From positions 618,501 through 682,500 of the forward strand of contig NC_087075.1 in NCBI RefSeq assembly GCF_026151205.1: a DNA stretch of 64,000 bases, given 5' to 3'. Below, one piece after another: positions 49,073-59,800 of this stretch; positions within the stretch are counted from its first letter, which is position 1, and each line of letters starts with the position of its first letter. Made by a program: the position numbers and the translations under genes. The stretch comes from Bolinopsis microptera. Lineage: Eukaryota > Ctenophora > Tentaculata > Lobata > Bolinopsidae. The notes under the pieces were generated by a model. It made no database searches. It was not told the origin of the DNA and was given only the letters and a program-made list of their open reading frames with translations.

Positions 49073-49610
49073 TATTTTGTTTATTACACTGAGTGGAGAC
49101 TCTCACTTCGTCCCAACAATCAAATATGATCAAGTATCAACCCACTCACAAGAACGAAAAATATACATGTTTTCAGAATCCCCTGTAAAAGGAACCTTTT
49201 TCATATTTCTACATTTTCGTAGATTCAGCAAATGCAATAAAACAAACATATTAGCGTTTTTTAATGCAGGTTACATTTTTAATAATATAAAAATAAAATA
49301 TAGAATTGCACATCAGTGGAAGGTTACAGTGATTTTTAGGATCGTAAAAATATATTTTCAAACATCGTAATTAAAATTACAAGAACAGTCAGTTTTTCAT
49401 GCCGTATTAATATCTTTTTTGTTTGTTCCACAGTCCCAATGTTAGTGTTACTGTGGCAACCGCTCCGATTTTACCATTTCAAGACTTCAAACTGAGAAAT
49501 TAAGTTTTATTTAGCTGACAATACATGGTAACATTTAACATTTTGTAAGATCTACAATATAAACGGTTTCGTTTTAAACTCTAAAATCATATCAACATCA
49601 TCTTGTCATA

Positions 49611-49884
49611 ACCAAGTCACTCTTACCACAGTTTAGTAGTAGAAGAGCTCAATAGCACCAAGTCACTCTTACCACAGTTTAGTAGTAGAAGAGCTCAATA
49701 GCAGTCTTACCACAGTTTAGTAGTAGAAGAGCTCAATAGCACCAAGTCACTCTTACCACAGTTTAGTAGTAGAAGAGCTCAATAGCACCAAGTCACTCTT
49801 ACCACAGTTTAGTAGTAGAAGAGCTCAATAGCACTCTTACCACAGTTTAGTAGTAGAAGAGCTCAATAGCACTCTTACCACAGT
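49611..49884 (-). repeat. FYY/stop-codon minisatellite downstream of the oxygenase, left arm
   Basis: Six further copies of the oxygenase's last codons (CTATTGAGCTCTTCTACTAC, then TAAACTGTGGTAAGA) in 38- and 46-bp units follow the real stop. Two short units here read GTAAGAGTG where the right arm reads GTAAGACTG, so the arms are not identical. Confidence 0.95.
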
Positions 49885-51059
49885 TTAGTAGTAGAAGAGC
49901 TCAATAGCACCAAGGTAGTCCTTGATCCATTCTCCGAAAACTTTGTATTTGAGTCCGGCTTGGGTGATAGCTCCACTCATACTACGGCTGATATCGGCAT
50001 CAAATCTGAAGATTTATTTACGAAATAGCGGCTAGTTGAACATTCAGTAGATTACAGGTAAGCAGTATATAACAGTTAATTGGCTGTTTAAAGTTACTTT
50101 TTAAATTTAATTTCTTACTTCTTCAATACAAAAACTCAATACACAAACTCACTGGGGTCCCAGGAAGTAGGTGATAGAGTATCTATCAAAGTCAACTTCA
50201 GCAACTCTGTGTCTGACTGAGGGCACCTTGTTGTCGATGAGGTCATCTACCAGTTTACCGATGTTGACGAGGAAAGCATTGTCTCCTGTCACGGGGGCGG
50301 GTCTGTACTGGTTCTTGTGTAGGATCTGACAATGATTTGAAACTTTTATCAAATAATACAGATTTATACAGCAATAAACGTATATAAAAACAATGGCGAT
50401 AAAGAATGTTTTACGATTTACTTAATCGTAAAATTTTAATATTCTGAGAATAATGAGAAATATTGAGATTGTTTATTTTGATCAGTAGAGGTTTATTTTA
50501 CCTCAAGACCACCGTTGTTGAAGGTGGAGAGGACGGTGACGGTAGAGTCAAATGTGTTCTAGCTCTCTCAGGAGAGTTCCGTCAAAGTCAGAGTACATGT
50601 TGCTGTTGATCCTGGAAGAATTTATTATTTATAATCATAGGGACTGCCAAACACAAGGATTTTTTAAAGGAATATCAAGTACCCATCATATATAGCTGAG
50701 GTGGAATGTAACTCACTGTCTTCGGATGGGGTATTTTCTGAGTCCCATAGCAGAGAACTCGTCCTCAGAAAAGAGAGCGGGCAGGTTAGGGTACTCCATA
50801 GATCGAGCAATGCTCCTGATGAAGGCTCGTCCAATGTTCCTTCTGATTTCAAATCCAGTCTGGAAGGTCTCCTTGAATCCTTTGTCGAAGGTGCAGTTTC
50901 CAGTCTCGGGCCACACGTTGGGTTCCTGGCAGTCGTATCTGAGTTTCTCGAGGATGTCGTCACTCTCGAAGCTTGCAGCTCGGGTCTCGTGGGGTCCAAT
51001 GTTGTAGAGGTTCTTGTATTGAAGGGTGTTCTCAACATCGTCAAGTCCGGGGCAGTATC
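49885..51059 (-). CDS. FYY-terminated oxygenase, left arm (5'-truncated, one frameshift)
   Basis: Mirror copy: exons A 50,717-51,059, B 50,502-50,611, C 50,153-50,325, D 49,885-50,005, reading leftwards. Exons A, C and D encode the same residues as the right arm. Exon B has one extra A on the + strand at about 50,550-50,552, so the coding strand reads CACATTTGAC where the right arm reads CACATTGAC. This puts TGA directly after the His-Ile of the metal-binding His-x-Asp. Either this copy is broken or the base is a homopolymer error. The N-terminal exons are again absent because the axis cuts the gene. Confidence 0.9.
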
Positions 51060-51239
51060 CTGGATATTAGTAATTTTAGATCATTTTAATCATATGAGCT
51101 GCGTCTTACTAGGGGGTAAGTTCTACAAATGGATAGATAATTAGTTGCCACTATCAATTAATTAAGATAATTAGTTGCCAAAGGGCACCACTCACCTCAA
51201 TGAAAAGAGCAAGGAAGTATAAAACAATAATTCCCCTGG

Positions 51240-51455
51240 AAGACTAAAGTAAGTTATTTATCTTTAGATGATACAATTAAGATACAACCATTTGTCGGAA
51301 TTAGACAGTAAAAAAAAAAATAAACAATAACAATAAAAATAATCTCTAGTATAGCAAATAATTTTTATTGATTATGTTTTTATTTACTGACTAATTCGCA
51401 CATGTTTTATCTCATTGTAATCCATCTAAAGTTAAATAACCTTACTTTAGTCTTC
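51240..51455. other. Palindrome axis with poorly matching flanks
   Basis: The arms are nearly identical up to GGAAGACTAAAGTAA, then agree only loosely for about 100 bases on each side of a central CTAG (51,346-51,349). The A and AT runs here differ in length between arms. No N-terminal oxygenase exon is recognisable. An acceptor- and donor-bounded stretch at about 51,460-51,496 (TTCCAG...ATTGAG/GTGAGT) is out of phase with exon A, so it is not called. Confidence 0.8.
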
Positions 51456-51634
51456 CAGGGGAATTATTGTTTTATACTTCCTTGCTCTTTTCATTGAGGT
51501 GAGTGGTGCCCTTTGGCAACTAATTATCTTAATTAATTGATAGTGGCAACTAATTATCTATCCATTTGTAGAACTTACCCCCTAGTAAGACGCAGCTCAT
51601 ATGATTAAAATGATCTAAAATTACTAATATCCAG

Positions 51635-52808
51635 GATACTGCCCCGGACTTGACGATGTTGAGAACACCCTTCAATACAAGAACCTCTACAACATTGGAC
51701 CCCACGAGACCCGAGCTGCAAGCTTCGAGAGTGACGACATCCTCGAGAAACTCAGATACGACTGCCAGGAACCCAACGTGTGGCCCGAGACTGGAAACTG
51801 CACCTTCGACAAAGGATTCAAGGAGACCTTCCAGACTGGATTTGAAATCAGAAGGAACATTGGACGAGCCTTCATCAGGAGCATTGCTCGATCTATGGAG
51901 TACCCTAACCTGCCCGCTCTCTTTTCTGAGGACGAGTTCTCTGCTATGGGACTCAGAAAATACCCCATCCGAAGACAGTGAGTTACATTCCACCTCAGCT
52001 ATATATGATGGGTACTTGATATTCCTTTAAAAAATCCTTGTGTTTGGCAGTCCCTATGATTATAAATAATAAATTCTTCCAGGATCAACAGCAACATGTA
52101 CTCTGACTTTGACGGAACTCTCCTGAGAGAGCTAGAACACATTGACTCTACCGTCACCGTCCTCTCCACCTTCAACAACGGTGGTCTTGAGGTAAAATAA
52201 ACCTCTACTGATCAAAATAAACAATCTCAATATTTCTCATTATTCTCAGAATATTAAAATTTTACGATTAAGTAAATCGTAAAACATTCTTTATCGCCAT
52301 TGTTTTTATATACGTTTATTGCTGTATAAATCTGTATTATTTGATAAAAGTTTCAAATCATTGTCAGATCCTACACAAGAACCAGTACAGACCCGCCCCC
52401 GTGACAGGAGACAATGCTTTCCTCGTCAACATCGGTAAACTGGTAGATGACCTCATCGACAACAAGGTGCCCTCAGTCAGACACAGAGTTGCTGAAGTTG
52501 ACTTTGATAGATACTCTATCACCTACTTCCTGGGACCCCAGTGAGTTTGTGTATTGAGTTTTTGTATTGAAGAAGTAAGAAATTAAATTTAAAAAGTAAC
52601 TTTAAACAGCCAATTAACTGTTATATACTGCTTACCTGTAATCTACTGAATGTTCAACTAGCCGCTATTTCGTAAATAAATCTTCAGATTTGATGCCGAT
52701 ATCAGCCGTAGTATGAGTGGAGCTATCACCCAAGCCGGACTCAAATACAAAGTTTTCGGAGAATGGATCAAGGACTACCTTGGTGCTATTGAGCTCTTCT
52801 ACTACTAA
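51635..52808 (+). CDS. FYY-terminated isopenicillin-N-synthase-like 2OG/Fe(II) oxygenase, right arm (5'-truncated)
   Basis: Four exons in phase: A 51,635-51,977, B 52,083-52,191, C 52,368-52,540, D 52,688-52,808; all introns are GT...AG. They encode 248 residues against about 330-350 for the family, so roughly 90-100 N-terminal residues are missing at the palindrome axis. Exon A opens GYCPGLDDVE if the previous exon ends in G, and has NVWPETGN and the helix GRAFIRSIARSMEY. Exon B carries the metal site His-x-Asp in LEHIDSTVTVLS and GGLE. Exon C has VNIGKLVDDL, the distal His in VRHRV, and the 2OG/substrate-binding Arg-x-Ser in RYSI. The triad is complete. The protein ends IELFYY. FYY-ended homologs are known from luminous ctenophores and have been proposed, not proven, to act in coelenterazine synthesis. 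Confidence 0.93.
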
Positions 52809-53082
52809 ACTGTGGTAAGACTGCTATTGAGCTCTTCTACTACTAAACTGTGGTAAGACTGCTATTGAGCTCTTCTACTACTAAACTGTGGTAAGAGTGA
52901 CTTGGTGCTATTGAGCTCTTCTACTACTAAACTGTGGTAAGAGTGACTTGGTGCTATTGAGCTCTTCTACTACTAAACTGTGGTAAGACTGCTATTGAGC
53001 TCTTCTACTACTAAACTGTGGTAAGAGTGACTTGGTGCTATTGAGCTCTTCTACTACTAAACTGTGGTAAGAGTGACTTGGT
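52809..53082 (+). repeat. FYY/stop-codon minisatellite downstream of the oxygenase, right arm
   Basis: After the real stop at 52,806-52,808 the last coding segment recurs six times (seven FYY-stop strings in all), at spacings of 38, 38, 46, 46, 38 and 46 bp. The long unit adds GTGACTTG. Every unit spells Ala-Ile-Glu-Leu-Phe-Tyr-Tyr-stop in one frame and carries GTGGTAAGA, a donor-like string. The array would sit in the 3' UTR if the AATAAA at 53,182 is used. Confidence 0.96.
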
Positions 53083-53181
53083 TATGACAAGATGATGTTG
53101 ATATGATTTTAGAGTTTAAAACGAAACCGTTTATATTGTAGATCTTACAAAATGTTAAATGTTACCATTTATTGTCAGCTA

Positions 53182-53187
53182 AATAAA
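53182..53187 (+). promoter_or_regulatory. Candidate polyadenylation signal of the oxygenase gene (right)
   Basis: AATAAA, 374 bases after the stop and about 100 bases beyond the FYY array. It is the first such hexamer downstream. Mirror at 49,506-49,511. Confidence 0.5.
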
Positions 53188-53825
53188 ACTTAATTTCTCA
53201 GTTTGAAGTCTTGAAATGGTAAAATCGGAGCGGTTGCCACAGTAACACTAACATTGGGACTGTGGAACAAACAAAAAAGATATTAATACGGCATGAAAAA
53301 CTGACTGTTCTTGTAATTTTAATTACGATGTTTGAAAATATATTTTTACGATCCTAAAAATCACTGTAACCTTCCACTGATGTGCAATTCTATATTTTAT
53401 TTTTATATTATTAAAAATGTAACCTGCATTAAAAAACGCTAATATGTTTGTTTTATTGCATTTGCTGAATCTACGAAAATGTAGAAATATGAAAAAGGTT
53501 CCTTTTACAGGGGATTCTGAAAACATGTATATTTTTCGTTCTTGTGAGTGGGTTGATACTTGATCATATTTGATTGTTGGGGACGAAGTGAGAGTCTCCA
53601 CTCAGTGTAATAAACAAAATAATGTCGACGTTTCGGCTACACGCCTTTATCAGGGACGAAATGTCAAAATAAATTCTTAAATAGCTCAATAAATGTAATA
53701 GATTTGTAGTGTTGTAATTAGTTTAAAACACTCAATTCAGACTAAAATACTAATTATACTAATTAAAACTAATAGCATTAGTATACTGTAGTGTAACAAC
53801 ACTACAGTCTACCTTTTATTGCCTC

Positions 53826-56800
53826 CTATAAAGCAGTATCTACTACTCTGATAATATTTTCGTGTGACCGCATTTCTTCGAACATAACAGACGGAGTCTT
53901 CATTGCCAGGCTACTACCATGACAACCATGAGTGTTTTCCTTGATTCTCCGAAGGCGTTCCATTTTACACTTCCTAAAGGTTCTCACTACTGCAACGTGA
54001 GCTGTGTTGTGTCTGGGCGGAGGGAGGGAGTCCTTGCACCTCCGTCGTGCTGCTAGTATCCGGAGATATGCCACGAAATCTCTATTAACCACCATGTACA
54101 GCACTGGGTTAGCTGAAATTTATAGTCACGTTATAAAACATCGCTTGTTCGGGAATTAATAATCTGAGAAATTAATTAATAATAGTTACTAAACTACACT
54201 CTGCTACTTTAGTAAATTACCAAACTACACTCTGCTACTTTAGTAAGTTACCAAACTACACTCTGCTACTCTAGTAAATTACCAAACTACACTCTGCTGC
54301 TCTAGTAAATTACCAAACTACACTCTGCTACTTTAGTAAATTACCAAACTACACTCTGCTACTCTAGTAAATTACCAAACTACACTCTGCTACTCTAGTA
54401 AATTACTAAACTACACTCTGCTGCTCTAGTAAATTACCAAACTACACTCTGCTACTCTAGTAAATTACCAAACTACACTCTGCTACTTTAGTAAATTACC
54501 AAACTACACTCTGCTACTTTAGTAAATTACCAAACTACACTCTGCTACTTTAGTAAATCATCAAACTACACTCTGCTACTTTAGTAAATTACCAAACTAC
54601 ACTCTGCTATTTTAGTAAATTACCAAGGCCAAACTACACTCTGCTACTTTAGTAAATTACCAAACTACACTCTGCTACTTTAGTAAATAACCAAACTACA
54701 CTCTGCTACTTTAGTAAATTACCAAACTACACTCTGCTACTTTAGTAAATTACCAAACTACACTCAGCTGCTCCTTTATAAATTACCAAATGATCCGAGA
54801 AAGTAAGCACAGATTCTAACTCGTTCCAGCCAGACCGGGCCACGATCAACTTTGTTGATGTAAGTAAACAAGTGAGTAGCAATACTGGGTGTCCACGTTA
54901 CTATAGCAACCGAGCATAGCCCTACAACTGTAAGGATACCTGTAAAGATAGTGACTTATTTATTTATTAAATTACTTATTAATTTATTTCTTAATTATTT
55001 GCGCGCGCAAATATTATTTTTTTTCATTTTACCAATAAGCCGCGCAATTATCAATTATATTTTATTTTTTAAATCTGCAATTTTACTGCGCAAACGTTCG
55101 AGTTCACGTTCGAGTTCACGCGCACGTGACTCAGTCGAAATTCTTTAAGAGCAGTCAGCAGTCTGCTCCTAACGAATTTCAATTTCAAGGTGTCCAAAAC
55201 TTATTTCATATTTGGATAACTTGCAGATCGAAATTTAACACATAGTTAATTGAAAACACTACAAGTACAAAGCATATCAGCGCTCGTATTGCTGTATAAA
55301 TTGATGGTTTTTATATTGTAGCGGGATGTGTTACTGCATACTAGGCCGCGCCGCGCACTCAATTATGCTTCTCGCTTCGTTAGATCAGCAAAATGCGCTA
55401 CTTAACTGGGCCTCTCCGAGCTGCGAAGAATTGACATCGTTAATTAAATGGTTTTTAGGGTTTAGGACACCGCTCCTACTAAATCGCTCGCTCAAATTTT
55501 AAGAAAATTCTTGTGAAAAGGCCCTTTGGGTATGAAATTGATCTGAATCGGTGTATTTTTGGACGCTGATTCCGAATCACCCCCCATGACCTTGATAGTT
55601 AATTTTAAAACTATGGCCTGCGCGTCTCAGGTCTCACGCTCACACTGCACGTGTCGATCGTTTTGTACTACAGTACGAGTTCTTTGGTTGTATCGACATT
55701 TCTTCCGATTCCGTTTTAAGTTTGCTGCGACATGCGTGTAATTTGTCAAAAAATATGGGCGTGTGCCGTGTAACATAAGGTGTCAGGTTTGCCGCGCGTG
55801 TAATCAGTAATTTATCATTCCGTCGACCAGACACCCAAGTAAACCGCCAGCCAGGTCTCACGAGCCGCCTTTGCTTTACTGTATTCTTACAGAGGCAACA
55901 TGCGACGAGTTCGTTTAACTATATTCCGCACTTTTTCGCACAATTATTTGGAACTTCCCGTACAATTTTTTATAATTTCAGGTATAAAAAGCAACAATTT
56001 ATCGTAAAGTTTGGAGTTCAGAAATATTGCAGCGAGTTCAGTTGCAAATTAGGGTAAATACAGCTAAAAATTGGGCTTAGTTGGTACTCATTACTTGTCA
56101 TACGTTGTATGATCCGCCGCGCACGAGTGCGCGGCTCCCCCTGTCATGTATCGTAGTGAAACGACAATGGGGGTCACGAGGTGATACAACTCATTACCAT
56201 GTCGGCTGCATAATGCATTACCTGGAGCGCGGCCCAGTAACATAATGCATTGAGAACTTAGGAATTAAGTTGTTACCTTTATCACTATCAGTAGAAGAAA
56301 ATTGTTTTGTAAATCGTGCAATACTCATTTTTTCTTATAGAAAGAATTATTAAACTAACCCCATGTAGTATTGTTTAACTTTTCGCCGCATGTTTGCCAC
56401 ATTTCTCAAATATTCGCCGCACACTAGCCGCACTAATAGTGCCGCACACTAGCTGCATATCAAGCAATTTTAGGCAGAATCAGCTGGGATCGCACTTTTC
56501 GCAAAATATGGCCGAACTTATGTGCGGCCTTTTATAGCTGTGCTTGGAGTTTATACATTAGAGTCTAGAGCTTTATTGTATTTTTACCTTTTATAGCTGT
56601 GCTGGGAGGTTTGCGTGAAACTGAGCACTTTGCTACTCCTTCAGACATTCTTCTGTTAAGTGCCACTACGACCTAATGTTACTATGGTTACCTAATGTAA
56701 TTATGGTTACCTAATGTTACTATGGTTACCTAATGTAATTATGGTTACCTAATGTAATTATGGTTACATAATGTTACTATGGTTACCTAATGTAATTATG

Positions 56801-59800
56801 GTTACCTAATGTAATTATGGTTACAGTAGTGTAAACCATGGAATAATCGCATAAGCCGGTAAACTATACTCACCAATAAAATTAAAAGTAAACTGATCAT
56901 GAAAATGGAAGGAAGATTTCAATCATCCAACTTCGAAGGGTTGATTTTATTTAAGACGATTTAGTGCGATACTTAGTAAAATTATAATTAACCTATATGA
57001 CTAAAGAAATTTTTATATCATTATTAGTAATATTATTATGAAACTAACCTCGTTTTCTTGCATTATTTTTATTCTAGCAAGAACGCAGAGACAGATATTT
57101 GTAGAGATTACCAGTACAAAGGGCACTACTCCTGCGAAATGTAAATTTTAAATTTTAATTAATGATTTATATTTATATTTATATAATATATAATATATAT
57201 TTAACTTTGAGCAGGGTTGGCATCTAGATAATATTTAGATAGGATTATCTAGATAAAACCCGTAATTTCTTTATTTACTTATCTAGATAATTTCAAGTAG
57301 ATACTATTATTCAGGGGTGTACAGGGGTTCGTATACCCCTGCTATTATTAGCACTCTAATAAAAACTATGACACAAAGTGTAGGTACTAATACTACTCCA
57401 GTAGCAGGGAGGGGTTCACTGTACTAATACTCATAAGCTTCTGAGTTCATTTCTTGAAGATTTATTATTGCAAAATATCGAATAAACTGCGGCGTGCAGT
57501 TTATTTTACGGTGCTCTTCTTATTTTTTAACCATCAATTTATCTTAAATAGTTTGTCTCTCGACACATTTTGGTTAACGGGATCTTTAAAAATCGACAAA
57601 ACTGCGCTTAATTTAGAAATCGAGTAGTGTTAAAACTGTGTTCTTATTGGTTTATTTGTGTCACGTGATTTTAGAAAAATGTGATTTTAGAAGTTTAAGT
57701 AAGCGTTTACCTAGAAGGGTAGAGAGAAGCAGGCGTCTCAAGGGTGAGTTCAGGTGACTTACTCTACACATAGCACTATCTGAAATAGTGAGGTGACTTA
57801 CTCTACACATAGCACTATCTGAAATAGTGAGGTGACTTACTCTACACATAGCACTATCTGAAATAGTGAGGTGACTTACTCTACACATAGCACTATCTGA
57901 AATAGTGAGGTGACTTACTCTACACATAGCACTATCTGAAATAGTGAGGTGACTTACTCTACACATAGCACTATCTGAAATAGTGAGGTGACTTACTCTA
58001 CACATAGCACTATCTGAAATAGTGAGGTGACTTACTCTACACATAGCACTATCTGAAATAGTGAGGTGACTTACTCTACACATAGCACTATCTGAAATAG
58101 TGAGGTGACTTACTCTACACATAGCACTATCTGAAATAGTGAGGTGACTTACTCTACACATAGCACTATCTGAAATAGTGAGGTGACTTACTCTACACAT
58201 AGCACTATCTGAAATAGTGAGGTGACTTACTCTACACATAGCACTATCTGAAATAGTGAGGTGACTTACTCTACACATAGCACTATCTGAAATAGTGAGG
58301 TGACTTACTCTACACATAGCACTATCTGAAATAGTGAGGTGACTTACTCTACACATAGCACCATCTGAAATAGTGAGGTGACTTACTCTACACATAGCAC
58401 CATCTGAAATAGTGAGGTGACTTACTCTACACATAGCACTATCTGAAATAGTGAGGTGACTTACTCTACACATAGCACTATCTGAAATAGTGAGGTGACT
58501 TACTCTACACATAGCACTATCTGAAATAGTGAGGTGACTTACTCTACACATAACACTATCTGAAATAGTGAGGTGACTTACTCTACACATAGCACTATCT
58601 GAAATAGTGAGGTGACTTACTCTACACATAGCACTATCTGAAATAGTGAGGTGACTTACTCTACACATAGCACCATCTGAAATAGTGAGGTGACTTACTC
58701 TACACATAGCACCATCTGAAATAGTGAGGTGACTTACTCTACACATAGCACTATCTGAAATAGTGAGGTGACTTACTCTACACATAGCACTATCTGAAAT
58801 AGTGAGGTGACTTACTCTACACATAGCACTATCTGAAATAGTGAGGTGACTTACTCTACACATAGCACCATCTGAAATAGTGAGGTGACTTACTCTACAC
58901 ATAGCACCATCTAAAATAGTGAGGTGACTTACTCTACACATAGCACTATCTGAAATAGTGAGGTGACTTACTCTACACATAGCACTATCTGAAATAGTGA
59001 GGTGACTTACTCTACACATAGCACTATCTGAAATAGTGAGATGACTTACTCTAGAGATAAGGATAACGATTTAAATCAAGAGTTTTGTCTACATCAGTAC
59101 ACTACTAACCCGGAAAGAAGTGGACCTCTCCCTTGCTGAAGGCTGTGATGACGGAACAGCAGCTGGAATATACCCAAATAAATGCCACAGTAAAATGAGC
59201 TCTCTTTCTAGTTACCAGTATCCCGTACCTGAACAATACAATGTTTACTTTCTAGTTTACCAGTATCCCGTACCTGAACAATACAATGCTTACTTTCTAG
59301 TTACCAGTATCCCGTACCTGAACAATACAATGCTTACTTTCTAGTTACCAGTATCCTGTACCTGAACGATACAATGCTTACTTTCTAGTTACCAGTATCC
59401 CGTACCTGAACAATACGATGCTTACTTTCTAGTTACCAGTATCCCGTACCTGAACAATACAATGCTTACTTTCTAGTTACCAGTATCCCGTACCTGAACA
59501 ATACAATGCTTACTTTCTAGTTACCAGTATCCCGTACCTGAACAATACAATGCTTACTTTCTAGTTACCAGTATCCCGTACCTGAACAATACAATGCTTA
59601 CTTTCTAGTTACCAGTATCCCGTACCTGAACAATACGATGCTTACTTTCTAGTTACCAGTATCCCGTACCTGAACAACACAATGCTTACTTTCTAGTTAC
59701 CAGTATCCCGTACCTGAACAATACAATGCTTACTTTCTAGTTACCAGTTTCCCGTACCTGAACAATACAATGCTTACTTTCTAGTTACCAGTATCCCGTA

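Noticed and set aside
50664-51144. 126- and 147-codon ORFs antisense or out of frame to oxygenase exon A (mirrors at 51,550-52,030)
   Set aside because: The other strand and frame encode a coherent 2OG oxygenase with correct splice phases and motifs; these are shadows.
51460-51496. Short exon just upstream of oxygenase exon A
   Set aside because: It has acceptor- and donor-like borders, but the phase required by exon A gives an in-frame TGA.
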